DNA of 64,000 bases from Defluviitalea saccharophila (GTDB taxonomy: Bacteria; Bacillota; Clostridia; Lachnospirales; Defluviitaleaceae). The stretch spans positions 248,001-312,000 of the forward strand of contig NZ_CP121687.1 of NCBI RefSeq assembly GCF_038396635.1, written 5' to 3'. Below are positions 25,544 through 34,853 of this stretch, piece by piece. The translations under genes were made by a program, and so were the position numbers. The notes beneath the pieces are model-generated. The model searched no databases, was not told the origin of the DNA, and saw nothing but the letters and a program-made list of their open reading frames with translations. The first letter of the stretch is position 1. Each line of letters starts with the position of its first letter.

Positions 25544-27511
25544 ATGAATGAATTAGTGGTTCAACAGGTCAAACGAAGATATTTTTTGGTGTTATTATTC
25601 TTCACATTTTCAATTCTTTTTTTAATGTATAGAATCGGATATATTAAATATGTGGATGGAGCAGAATATGAAGAAAAAGCCGTACTTCAAAGGCTTAACA
25701 CAGAGCAGATTATTTACCCCAATAGAGGTTCTATAGTAGATAGAAATCATCATGATTTGGCGCTAAGTACCATAGTATTTAATGTTATATTAGATCCTAA
25801 TGTTTTACTTGAACAAATTTCAGAAAATGAGAAAAACAGAACGATAGAAACCTTAAGCAAATTCTTGTCTATTTCGGATAAAGATCTAAATGATGCAATT
25901 TCAAAAAATCCTAATTCTAGATATGAAGTGGTAAAGAAACATATTAAAACGGATCTGGCACAGAAAATTAAAAATGAAGGTTTAAAGGGCGTATGGTTAG
26001 AAGAAGATTCGATTAGAAGTTATCTGAGAAATGAATTTGCGGCTCATATTATTGGATTTGTAAATAAGGATAACAAAGCACAATACGGCATAGAACAGCA
26101 TTACAATGAGTGGCTTACAGGCGTCCCCGGAAGGGTATTTCCAATGTTAAAAGAAGGAAAATATATTATGGAAGAAAATATTCCTGCAAAGCCTGGAAAC
26201 ACAATTGTGCTGACTATAGATGAGACCATTCAGCATTTTGCAGAATTGGCATTGCAGAATGCCGTAAAGGAACATAATCCCAAAAATGCTTCAGTAATTG
26301 CCATGGACCCCAATACCGGTGAAATACTGGCAATGGCTGCATATCCAACTTTTAATCCTAATCAATACAATGATTTAAGTGAATTTATTGATAAGAATAT
26401 ATGGAATAGTTTATCCAATGAAAAAAAAGTAGAAAAACTGAATTCTGTGTGGAAAAATTACAATGTCAGCAATACATATGAACCTGGTTCTACATTTAAA
26501 CCACTTTTAGTAGCGGCAGCTTTAGAGGAAAATGTTATTTCTTTAGAAGATCACTTCTACTGTGGAGGGCATAAAAGTGTCTATGGTCAAGTGATCAAAT
26601 GTTGGAAAACCAGTGGACATGGGGATCAGACTATAGAAGAGGCTTTAGCTAATTCTTGTAATGTTGCCATGATGGATATTGTAGAAAAAATGGGACCTCA
26701 AGTGTTCTACCAATATCAAAAATTATTTGGTTTTGGAGAAGCAACAGGTATAGACCTTCCGGGAGAAGCAGAAGGTATTCTTCACAGATTAGAGAATTTA
26801 AATCCGGTGGAATTAGCTACTAGTTCTTTCGGACAATCCTTTAACGTTACACCACTGCAGATTTTAACAGGATTTGCTTCTGTTATAAATGGTGGAAATT
26901 TAATGAAACCTTATATTGTAAAGCAAATCGTTTCTCAAGATGGAAATGAAATCAAAGAGGTTACCCCCATTGTACGAAGAAAAGTGATTTCAAAAGAAAG
27001 CTCACAGATCGTGAGAAATCAGTTGGAGTCTGTTGTAAGAGATGGTACAGGAAAAAAGGCAAAGGTTGAAGGTTATAGAATTGGCGGGAAGACAGGAACA
27101 GCAGAAAAGTTGCCTAGAGGAGAAGGAAAATATGCTCTTTCCTTTATCGGTTTTGCTCCTGTAGAAAATCCTAAAATTATCGTACTTGTACTTTTAGATG
27201 AGACGGAATACTATTCTGAAGGCAGTGGTGCTGCAGCCCCTGTAGCCAAAGAATTATTTGAAAATATTCTTCCATATATAGGCGTAGAGCCTTCTGATAA
27301 GCAAGATGAAAACGAGAATTCGGATGTTGAGTTGCCGGATTACAAAGGCTTACAACTTTTAGAAGCAGATATGGACCTTACCATTAAAGGTCTGAACTAT
27401 GAGGTGATTGGTGCAGGAAATCTGATCATGGATCAATTTCCTAAGGCAGGTACAAAGGTATCTCACGATATGAAAATTAAATTATACGTTTCGGAAGAAC
27501 AGAATGAATAA
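25544..27511 (+). CDS. pbpB: Class B penicillin-binding protein (PbpB/FtsI) with PASTA domain
   Basis: Septal transpeptidase. 655 residues from ATG 25544; the ribosome site is weak (GAAAGAG inside the ftsL end), suggesting coupling to ftsL, whose stop is 4 bp before. Order: N-terminal membrane anchor, PBP dimerisation domain, transpeptidase domain with S316-T-F-K319, S371-C-N373 and K516-T-G, then one C-terminal PASTA-like domain (about 595-655, LPDYKGLQLLEA). First of two tandem PBPs, as in B. subtilis (pbpB then spoVD), which supports the vegetative septal role. Confidence 0.9.
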   Translation: MNELVVQQVKRRYFLVLLFFTFSILFLMYRIGYIKYVDGAEYEEKAVLQRLNTEQIIYPNRGSIVDRNHHDLALSTIVFNVILDPNVLLEQISENEKNRTIETLSKFLSISDKDLNDAISKNPNSRYEVVKKHIKTDLAQKIKNEGLKGVWLEEDSIRSYLRNEFAAHIIGFVNKDNKAQYGIEQHYNEWLTGVPGRVFPMLKEGKYIMEENIPAKPGNTIVLTIDETIQHFAELALQNAVKEHNPKNASVIAMDPNTGEILAMAAYPTFNPNQYNDLSEFIDKNIWNSLSNEKKVEKLNSVWKNYNVSNTYEPGSTFKPLLVAAALEENVISLEDHFYCGGHKSVYGQVIKCWKTSGHGDQTIEEALANSCNVAMMDIVEKMGPQVFYQYQKLFGFGEATGIDLPGEAEGILHRLENLNPVELATSSFGQSFNVTPLQILTGFASVINGGNLMKPYIVKQIVSQDGNEIKEVTPIVRRKVISKESSQIVRNQLESVVRDGTGKKAKVEGYRIGGKTGTAEKLPRGEGKYALSFIGFAPVENPKIIVLVLLDETEYYSEGSGAAAPVAKELFENILPYIGVEPSDKQDENENSDVELPDYKGLQLLEADMDLTIKGLNYEVIGAGNLIMDQFPKAGTKVSHDMKIKLYVSEEQNE

Positions 27512-27513
27512 TA

Positions 27514-27564
27514 CCCCCATTATTGCAATAGAATGATACTAAACAGTTTACGCAATAATGGGGG
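27514..27564 (+). promoter_or_regulatory. Hairpin sequestering the spoVD ribosome-binding site
   Basis: CCCCCATTATTGC (27514-27526) and GCAATAATGGGGG (27552-27564) are a perfect 13-bp inverted repeat with a 25-nt loop, which itself holds TAAAC-A-GTTTA. The GGGGG of the right arm is the only Shine-Dalgarno sequence for the ATG at 27571. The left arm starts 2 nt after the pbpB stop. No T-run follows, so it is not a terminator. Confidence 0.75.
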
Positions 27565-27570
27565 AATAAT

Positions 27571-29520
27571 ATGGATAAACCTACTGTAAAGATAAAAAGA
27601 AAACTATTATTTTTTTTGGTTGTATTTACAATAGGTATTGTCGGTTTGATGTTTAGAATTGCGTATTTACAAATTGCTCAGGGGGACTTTTTACAAGAAT
27701 TGGCTTATGAACAGCATACAAGAGATCGTCTCATATCTCCTCAAAGAGGGACGATTTATGATAGAAATGGAGTAGCATTGGCGAAAAGTGCGACAGTCAC
27801 AACAATTGGCGTTATTCATGCGCAAATTGAAGATGCGGAGCAGGTTGCACGAGTCCTTTCTGAGAAATTAAATTTAGACTATGAAACGGTAAAAAAGAAA
27901 GTAGACAAGGTTGTGGCCCTAGAAAGGATTCAGTCAAAGGTGGATAAGGAAGTAGCTGATGAAATACGTAAAATGAATCTTCCAGGGGTAAAAATAGATG
28001 AAGATTCAAAAAGGTATTATCCATATAGTAATTTAGCGAGTCATGTCATTGGATTTGTAGGTAAAGACAATCAGGGCATTATTGGTCTGGAAGTAAAATA
28101 TGATGAGTACTTGAGGGGAACTCCTGGGAAAATTTTAACGGAAACTGACGGCAAAGGCAGAAAACTAAAAAATAGCCCGGAAAGAAGAATAGAACCTATT
28201 CCGGGAAATCATTTAGTAACAACCATTGATTTAACCATTCAGCAATACGCGGAACAAGCCTTAGATAAAGCCATTAAAGCAAAAGATGCAAAGCGTGGCA
28301 GTATTATCGTAATGAATCCTCAGACTGGCGAAATATATGCTATGGCAAATAAGCCTGATTACGACTTGAATCAACCCTTTAAAATCAATAATCCCGAGTT
28401 AGAACAAATATGGAGTACACTGAATACAGAAGAACAATATAAAGAACTCAATAAAATGTGGAGAAATTTTGCTATTAATGATACATATGAACCCGGTTCG
28501 ACATTTAAAATCATGACTTCGGCAATGGGATTAGAAGAAATGGTTGTTAATGCGAATTCGCCATTTAACTGTAATGGATATCATACCGTTGCAGGAAGAA
28601 TGATCAAATGTTGGAGATATCCTAGAGCCCATGGTTCTCAAACTTTTACTCAAGGAGTTCAAAACTCTTGCAATCCTGTATTTATGCAAGTCGCTGAACG
28701 CATAGGGGTAAAAAAGTTTTATCAATACATGAAGTTATTTGGATTTAGTGAAAAGACAGGAATCGATGTTCCAGGAGAAGCTGTAGGAATTATGCACAAC
28801 CTAAAAGACATTGGCCCTGTAGAATTGGCTACCATGTCATTTGGTCAGTCCTTTCAAATTACACCGCTGCAGCTTCTTAGAGCAGCAGCTGCAGTAGTAA
28901 ACGGTGGAACTTTAATCACACCTCATTTTGGATCTAAAGTTATTAACGATGAGGGAGAAGTAGTCAAGGAATTTGAATATAAAGATGGAAAGCAAATTAT
29001 ATCTCAAGAAACCTCTGATACTATGAAAAAAATATTAGAAAGTGTTGTGGCACAAGGAACTGGAAATAAAGCATATATTCCAGGATATAGGATTGGAGGA
29101 AAGACTGCTACATCAGAAAAACTTCCCAGAAGCGCTAAAAAATATATAGCGTCTTTTTTGGCTTTTGCCCCTTCAGAGAATCCACAGGTAATGGCTTTAG
29201 TCATTATCGATGAGCCGCAAGGCATTTATTACGGAGGAACTGTAGCAGGGCCGGTTATGAAAGAGATTCTTGACAATATTCTTCCATATTTAAAGATTGA
29301 GCCTAAATATACAGAAGTAGAATTAAAAATGGATGAAGTTGAAAAAGTTCGTGTGCCAAATTTAATCAGTAAAAACACTGATGAAGCTATTAAAGAGCTA
29401 AAAAAGATCAATTTAGGCTTTGAATTGATTGGAAATGGGAAAACTGTAAAAGATCAATTTCCGCTTTCTGGTGAAGAAGTCAATCCTAAATCTAAAGTAA
29501 TCCTATATACAAATCCATGA
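27571..29520 (+). CDS. spoVD: Class B penicillin-binding protein, SpoVD-like, with PASTA domain
   Basis: 649 residues, same architecture as the preceding PBP: membrane anchor (about 12-32), dimerisation domain with RGTIYDRNG, transpeptidase with S310-T-F-K313 and S366-C-N368, and one C-terminal PASTA domain (VRVPNLISKNTDEA...). The third motif reads K511-T-A-T instead of KTGT. In B. subtilis SpoVD builds the spore cortex and works with SpoVE; here the order PBP-PBP-murE and the PASTA domain support that assignment, though it could be a second divisomal PBP. Its ribosome site lies in a strong hairpin. Confidence 0.8.
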   Translation: MDKPTVKIKRKLLFFLVVFTIGIVGLMFRIAYLQIAQGDFLQELAYEQHTRDRLISPQRGTIYDRNGVALAKSATVTTIGVIHAQIEDAEQVARVLSEKLNLDYETVKKKVDKVVALERIQSKVDKEVADEIRKMNLPGVKIDEDSKRYYPYSNLASHVIGFVGKDNQGIIGLEVKYDEYLRGTPGKILTETDGKGRKLKNSPERRIEPIPGNHLVTTIDLTIQQYAEQALDKAIKAKDAKRGSIIVMNPQTGEIYAMANKPDYDLNQPFKINNPELEQIWSTLNTEEQYKELNKMWRNFAINDTYEPGSTFKIMTSAMGLEEMVVNANSPFNCNGYHTVAGRMIKCWRYPRAHGSQTFTQGVQNSCNPVFMQVAERIGVKKFYQYMKLFGFSEKTGIDVPGEAVGIMHNLKDIGPVELATMSFGQSFQITPLQLLRAAAAVVNGGTLITPHFGSKVINDEGEVVKEFEYKDGKQIISQETSDTMKKILESVVAQGTGNKAYIPGYRIGGKTATSEKLPRSAKKYIASFLAFAPSENPQVMALVIIDEPQGIYYGGTVAGPVMKEILDNILPYLKIEPKYTEVELKMDEVEKVRVPNLISKNTDEAIKELKKINLGFELIGNGKTVKDQFPLSGEEVNPKSKVILYTNP

Positions 29521-29588
29521 TCACTATAGTTTTAAAATCAATATATTTTATTTTTTAAAGTGATATGAGTGAATTCAATGCATTAATG

Positions 29589-29597
29589 TGATATAAT
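29589..29597 (+). promoter_or_regulatory. Possible extended -10 promoter for murE
   Basis: TGATATAAT (TG-n-TATAAT) 36 bp before murE; no good -35 box is present, as allowed for extended -10 promoters. Confidence 0.35.
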
Positions 29598-29633
29598 AAA
29601 TCGAAAAAATTCCAACGAAGCAGGAGGAAAAAT

Positions 29634-31109
29634 ATGAGACTGTGTGATTTGTTAAATACTATTCAATATACAGTAATACAGGGCAGCGAGGAACTTGAAA
29701 TAGATAACATTGCCTATGATTCACGGCAAGTAAACAGCAACACACTATTTATTTGTATTGAAGGATTTAAGGTGGATGGTCATAATTTTGCGTTGGATGC
29801 GATTAAAAAAGGGGCAACGGCCCTTCTTGTTCAAAAAGAAATTAATGATATCCCAAGTCATATTACAGTTATTCGTGTAGGCAATACAAGAGAAAAGATG
29901 CCTTACATAGCGTCAGCTTTTTATAATCATCCTGTAAAGCATATGAAATTAATAGGGGTAACAGGTACAAATGGAAAAACCACAACTACCTTTTTAATTG
30001 GTAAAATTTTAGAACAATATAATAAAAAAATTGGATTGATCGGAACGATTGAAAACCGTATCGGAGGCAAAGCAGTTGAAGCAAGCAGAACGACTCCTGA
30101 ATCCTTAGATTTACAAGCTTTGTTTGCACAAATGTTAAAAGAAGAAGTAAGCCATGTTGTTATGGAGGTTTCATCTCATGCATTAGATTTAAATCGTGTG
30201 GATGCATGTGATTTTGAAATCGGAGTATTTACAAATCTAACCCTGGATCATCTAGATTTTCATAAAACTATGGAAAACTATAGAGATGCTAAAGCAAAGC
30301 TCTTTAGAAAATGTAAATATGGCATTATTAATATAGACGACCCCCATGGAAAAGAGATTATAAAACAAGCTGACTGTAAAGTGATTACCTTTGGAATTGA
30401 AAACGATGCTGATTTTAAGGCGTATAACATTATGATGAGTTCTAAAGGCATAGAGTTTAGTGTAACTTTGGAAGATCAGGAAATTCGTTTCCATCTTAAT
30501 ACCATTGGCAGATTTAATATTTATAATGCTCTAGGCGCCATTGCAGCAGGATACTATCTCAATATACCGATAGAAGTCATTAAGACTGCGCTTGAAGATA
30601 TGGAAGGTGTTCCGGGACGTGTACAAAGAGTTGAGAGCAATCGAGGATTTAGTGTTATTGTAGATTATGCCCATGCACCTGATGGATTAGAGAATGTACT
30701 AAAAACCATCAAAGAATTTGCAGAAGGCAGAATTATAACCGTATTTGGATGCGGCGGCGACAGAGATCGCAGCAAGAGACCGATTATGGGAGAAATTGCC
30801 GGAAAATATTCGGACTTTTGCATTATTACTTCCGATAATCCAAGGTCTGAAGAACCGGAAGACATTATTGCTGAAATTGAAGTAGGAATGCAAAAAACAA
30901 ATTGTCCTTATGAAAAAGTGGTAGATAGAAAAGAAGGCATTCAAAGAGCAATTGAAGCTGCAAAAACAAAAGATATCATTCTTATTGCAGGCAAAGGACA
31001 TGAAACATATCAGATCATAAAAGACAGAGTTATTCATTTTGATGATGTAGAAGTGGTTAAGTCCATTCTTCAGGGGGATCATATTCATGGAACCATTGAA
31101 AATAAATGA
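29634..31109 (+). CDS. murE: UDP-MurNAc-tripeptide synthetase (meso-DAP type)
   Basis: Adds the third residue of the peptidoglycan stem. 491 residues, Mur ligase fold: ATP-binding GTNGKTTTT in the centre, then D401-N-P-R404. DNPR is the sequence that selects meso-diaminopimelate; lysine-adding enzymes have a different motif, so the wall is predicted to be A1-gamma (DAP-type). AGGAGGAAAA precedes the ATG. Overlaps murF by 23 bp. Confidence 0.97.
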   Translation: MRLCDLLNTIQYTVIQGSEELEIDNIAYDSRQVNSNTLFICIEGFKVDGHNFALDAIKKGATALLVQKEINDIPSHITVIRVGNTREKMPYIASAFYNHPVKHMKLIGVTGTNGKTTTTFLIGKILEQYNKKIGLIGTIENRIGGKAVEASRTTPESLDLQALFAQMLKEEVSHVVMEVSSHALDLNRVDACDFEIGVFTNLTLDHLDFHKTMENYRDAKAKLFRKCKYGIINIDDPHGKEIIKQADCKVITFGIENDADFKAYNIMMSSKGIEFSVTLEDQEIRFHLNTIGRFNIYNALGAIAAGYYLNIPIEVIKTALEDMEGVPGRVQRVESNRGFSVIVDYAHAPDGLENVLKTIKEFAEGRIITVFGCGGDRDRSKRPIMGEIAGKYSDFCIITSDNPRSEEPEDIIAEIEVGMQKTNCPYEKVVDRKEGIQRAIEAAKTKDIILIAGKGHETYQIIKDRVIHFDDVEVVKSILQGDHIHGTIENK

Positions 31110-32484
31110 AATCGTTTCTGCTGTAAAAGGCACACTTATTCAAAATGAAAATATTCAGGATGAGAATGAAGTTATAATTACCGGAATATCTACAGATTCT
31201 CGAAGCATATCCTTTGGGGATCTGTTCATTCCACTTACAGGTGAAAATTTTGACGGACATCATTTTATTCCACAGGCATTTGATAAAGGGGCAAAAGCTT
31301 GCCTTTCCGAAAGACGAGATATTTTACCACCAGAGGGTAAATTTATAATACAAGTAGAAAATTCTAAACAAGCTTTTATGGATTTAGCAGCTTATTACAG
31401 ATCACTTTTTTCCATACCTGTTGTTGCTGTTACTGGAAGTGTGGGAAAGACAAGTACGAAGGACATGATTGCTTCAGTATTAAGTCAACATTATAAGGTA
31501 TTAAAAACTCAAGGGAATTATAACAATGAAATAGGAGTTCCTTTGACAATTTTTCAGCTCAATAAAGAGCATGAAGCAGCAGTTGTTGAAATGGGTATGA
31601 ACCATTTTGGAGAAATTCATAATTTAAGCAAGATAGCAAAACCTAATATTGCAGTAATAACCAATATAGGTGTATCCCATATAGAAAATTTAGGTAGTCA
31701 AGAAGGAATTTTACAGGCTAAAAGCGAAATATTTGATTACTTAAAAGAAGATGGAATTGCTGTTTTAAATGGTGATGACCATTTTCTTAAAACCTTAAAA
31801 GGAAAAATTCCTTTTGAAATTGTATATTTTGGCTTGGAGACAGATCAGCAGGTATATGCAAAAAATATTCAGTCACAAGGAGTAGATGGAACGGAAGCAG
31901 ATTTTGTTTTAAGTGAGCAGGAAGTTCATGTACAAATCCCTTCTCCCGGTAAGCATATGGTTTATAATGCTCTTTGTGCTGCGGTCATTGGGCTAAAGTT
32001 AAATTTAACGCTTGAAGAGATTAAAAATGGAATGCTTACATATCAGGCATCTAAAATGAGAATGGACATATTTAGAACGAAGAAGAATGTTCAGATCATT
32101 AATGATGTTTATAATGCCAGCCCTCAGTCCATGAAGGCTGCTCTTGACGTGCTGAATGAGATTTCCAATGGAAGAAGAATTGCAATTTTGGGCGATATGT
32201 TAGAAATGGGGTCTTATTCGGAACACGCTCATAAAGAAGTGGGAGAATATGCAGCACAAAATAAGATCGATGATCTATTTTGTGTTGGTACTGAAGCGAA
32301 GCATATTGCTCAGGGAGCAATCCACGGGGGCATGGATGAAAGCAGAGTCAGGACATTTTTAAGTCAAGAAGCACTTTGGGATGTATTAGAGCATTTTATA
32401 GCTCCAGAAGATACTATACTTGTTAAGGCATCAAGAGGAATGCATCTGGAAAAAACAGTAGAAAAGATAAAAGAGGTGGAATAG
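31087..32484 (+). CDS. murF: UDP-MurNAc-tripeptide:D-Ala-D-Ala ligase
   Basis: Adds the D-Ala-D-Ala dipeptide to complete the cytoplasmic precursor. 465 residues with the Mur ligase signature GSVGKTSTKD, EMGMNHFGEIH, and NDVYNASPQSM in the C-terminal half. Begins 23 bp inside murE, with GGGGGATC as ribosome site. Confidence 0.96.
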   Translation: MEPLKINEIVSAVKGTLIQNENIQDENEVIITGISTDSRSISFGDLFIPLTGENFDGHHFIPQAFDKGAKACLSERRDILPPEGKFIIQVENSKQAFMDLAAYYRSLFSIPVVAVTGSVGKTSTKDMIASVLSQHYKVLKTQGNYNNEIGVPLTIFQLNKEHEAAVVEMGMNHFGEIHNLSKIAKPNIAVITNIGVSHIENLGSQEGILQAKSEIFDYLKEDGIAVLNGDDHFLKTLKGKIPFEIVYFGLETDQQVYAKNIQSQGVDGTEADFVLSEQEVHVQIPSPGKHMVYNALCAAVIGLKLNLTLEEIKNGMLTYQASKMRMDIFRTKKNVQIINDVYNASPQSMKAALDVLNEISNGRRIAILGDMLEMGSYSEHAHKEVGEYAAQNKIDDLFCVGTEAKHIAQGAIHGGMDESRVRTFLSQEALWDVLEHFIAPEDTILVKASRGMHLEKTVEKIKEVE

Positions 32485-32488
32485 TAGC

Positions 32489-33442
32489 ATGTATAATGCA
32501 GCAATTTATGCCGCACTCATTGCATTTTTAATTAATCTTATATTAAGTCCAATTCTAATTCCTTTTTTAAGCCGATTAAAATTTGGACAGTTTGTAAGGG
32601 ACGATGGTCCTAAAAGTCATTTGAAAAAAGCTGGGACCCCCACTATGGGAGGTATCATCATCCTCATAAGTATTATTTTGACTTCTTTGTTGTTCTTAAA
32701 AGACAATATGGATGGAATGGCAGTATTATTTGTTACAGTAGGATTTGGTATCATTGGATTTGTAGATGACTTTATTAAAGTTGTTATGAAACGTTCTCTG
32801 GGATTAAGAGCGTATCAGAAAATCATTGCTCAACTCATTATCACTGGATTTTTTGGATATTACCTATTGAACTCCACCAACATTGGAACTAAAATTATTG
32901 TTCCTTTTTCTGGAGGAATGGAGATAGATCTGGGATTATGGTTTATTCCTTTCTTGATTTTTGCTATGTTAGGCACAGTCAATGCAGTTAATTTGACCGA
33001 TGGCCTTGATGGATTAGCATCCAGCGTAACCGTACTCACAGCAACATTTTTTACTATTGTAAGCTGGGGAGAAAATAGCAGTATACTTCCTATTGGGGCG
33101 GCTGTAGTCGGAAGTTTATTAGGATTTTTACTTTTTAATTCCCATCCTGCTAAAGTGTTTATGGGTGATACCGGTTCTTTGGCCTTGGGAGGTTTTGTTG
33201 TATCTACAGCTTTTATTTTAAAAATGCCTTTATTTATCATTATTGTAGGTTTTATATATGTTGTTGAAGCACTTTCTGTAATGCTTCAGGTTGGTTATTT
33301 TAAGATGACCCGTAAAAGAATTTTTAAAATGGCACCGATTCATCATCATTTTGAATTGTCCGGATGGACCGAAACAAAAGTAGTATCCGTTTTTTGTATT
33401 GTTACGGCAGTGATGTGTTTAATCGGACTATTAGGGGTCTAA
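32489..33442 (+). CDS. mraY: Phospho-MurNAc-pentapeptide transferase
   Basis: Integral membrane enzyme that makes lipid I from UDP-MurNAc-pentapeptide and undecaprenyl phosphate. 317 residues, about ten membrane segments. Conserved: KKAGTPTMGG, VDDFIKV (catalytic Asp pair), NLTDGLDGLA and MAPIHHHFEL. Four bp after murF with AGAGGTGG before the start. Confidence 0.98.
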   Translation: MYNAAIYAALIAFLINLILSPILIPFLSRLKFGQFVRDDGPKSHLKKAGTPTMGGIIILISIILTSLLFLKDNMDGMAVLFVTVGFGIIGFVDDFIKVVMKRSLGLRAYQKIIAQLIITGFFGYYLLNSTNIGTKIIVPFSGGMEIDLGLWFIPFLIFAMLGTVNAVNLTDGLDGLASSVTVLTATFFTIVSWGENSSILPIGAAVVGSLLGFLLFNSHPAKVFMGDTGSLALGGFVVSTAFILKMPLFIIIVGFIYVVEALSVMLQVGYFKMTRKRIFKMAPIHHHFELSGWTETKVVSVFCIVTAVMCLIGLLGV

Positions 33443-33477
33443 TAATATTTTAATCTTAAAAGTGGAGGACTTAAAAT

Positions 33478-34848
33478 ATGGAATGGCAGAAGAAAAATAT
33501 ATTGATTATAGGTATGGCCAGGAGCGGAATCAGTTCGGCCAAATTATGTTCCCGATTAGGTGCAAATGTAAAACTTCAAGATATGAAGACGAGAGAAGAG
33601 CTCATAGCGAATATGGCAGAAGAAATTAATTTACTGGAAGGAATGGGTATACAGCTTATATTGGGAGAAGATCCGGAGCCAATCATAGACACGCAGGATT
33701 TAATAATTTTGAGTCCCGGTGTACCAACAGATTTAGGATTTATCCAGAAGGCAAAACGAATGAACATACCCGTTTGGTCTGAAATAGAATTGGGGTATGT
33801 TTTATGTTCTTGCCCTATTGTTGCAATTACAGGTACAAATGGCAAGACTACAACAACTACTTTGGTAGGAGAAATAATGAAAGCCTATAATCCTAATACC
33901 CATGTTGTAGGTAATATCGGAACGCCTTTTACAGAGAGGGTAGAGCAAATAAAACAAACAGATATTGTTGTGGCAGAAATCAGCAGTTTCCAGTTGGAAA
34001 CCATACATACTTTTAAGCCTAAAGTAAGTGCAATATTAAATATTACTCCCGACCACTTAAATAGACATAAAACCTATGAAAATTATATATCTGCCAAAGA
34101 GAGAATTTTTGAAAATCAAGACAGCAGCGATTTTTGCATTTTAGATGAAGATGATGAGATCTGTAGAAAAATGAAAGAAAAAGTGCGGGCTCAAATTGTA
34201 CCCTTTAGCAGAAAAAAAGAATTGGATAAAGGCGTGTTTGTTAAGGGAGACGAAATATATGTTAAATGGAACGAAATAAATGCTGGCATTTGTAAAACCA
34301 GTGACCTGCAGATTTTAGGAGATCATAATGTCGAAAATGCCTTGGCAGCGACAGCCATTACGATTTGTATGGGTGTTCCTGCTGAAGTAGTTAAAAAAAT
34401 TCTTATTAGTTTTAAAGGGGTAGAGCATAGAATAGAATATGTTGATACGGTAGAGGGCGTACAATACTATAATGATTCTAAGGCTACTAATGTTGATGCT
34501 GCAATCATTGGAATCAAGGCAATGAAAAGACCGATTGTATTGATTGGCGGAGGAATGGATAAAGGCGCGGATTTTACAGAATGGGTTAATATGTTTCCTG
34601 ATAGAGTAAAACATCTCGTTTTAATTGGAGAAACTACTGATCAAATTATTCAAACTGCCCATGAAAAAGGTTTCTTTAATATTAGTAAAGCCTCATCCTT
34701 AAATGAAGCTGTAACTTTAGCAAAAAATATTGCAGTGAGTGGAGATTGTGTTTTGCTTTCTCCAGCATGTGCCAGCTGGGATATGTTTAAGAGTTATGAA
34801 GAAAGAGGAGACTTGTTTAAACAAGCGGTTTATGCTTTGAAAGGGTGA
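33478..34848 (+). CDS. murD: UDP-MurNAc-L-alanine:D-glutamate ligase
   Basis: Adds D-glutamate, the second stem residue. 456 residues. An N-terminal Rossmann-like domain (IGMARSGISSA), the ATP loop GTNGKTTTT, EISSFQLE and NDSKATN are all MurD hallmarks. Follows mraY as in most dcw clusters; GTGGAGG precedes the ATG. Confidence 0.97.
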   Translation: MEWQKKNILIIGMARSGISSAKLCSRLGANVKLQDMKTREELIANMAEEINLLEGMGIQLILGEDPEPIIDTQDLIILSPGVPTDLGFIQKAKRMNIPVWSEIELGYVLCSCPIVAITGTNGKTTTTTLVGEIMKAYNPNTHVVGNIGTPFTERVEQIKQTDIVVAEISSFQLETIHTFKPKVSAILNITPDHLNRHKTYENYISAKERIFENQDSSDFCILDEDDEICRKMKEKVRAQIVPFSRKKELDKGVFVKGDEIYVKWNEINAGICKTSDLQILGDHNVENALAATAITICMGVPAEVVKKILISFKGVEHRIEYVDTVEGVQYYNDSKATNVDAAIIGIKAMKRPIVLIGGGMDKGADFTEWVNMFPDRVKHLVLIGETTDQIIQTAHEKGFFNISKASSLNEAVTLAKNIAVSGDCVLLSPACASWDMFKSYEERGDLFKQAVYALKG

Positions 34849-34853
34849 AATAA

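Noticed and set aside
29520-29564. Hairpin after spoVD
   Set aside because: Only six perfect pairs (ATCACT/AGTGAT) with a long AT loop and no T-run.
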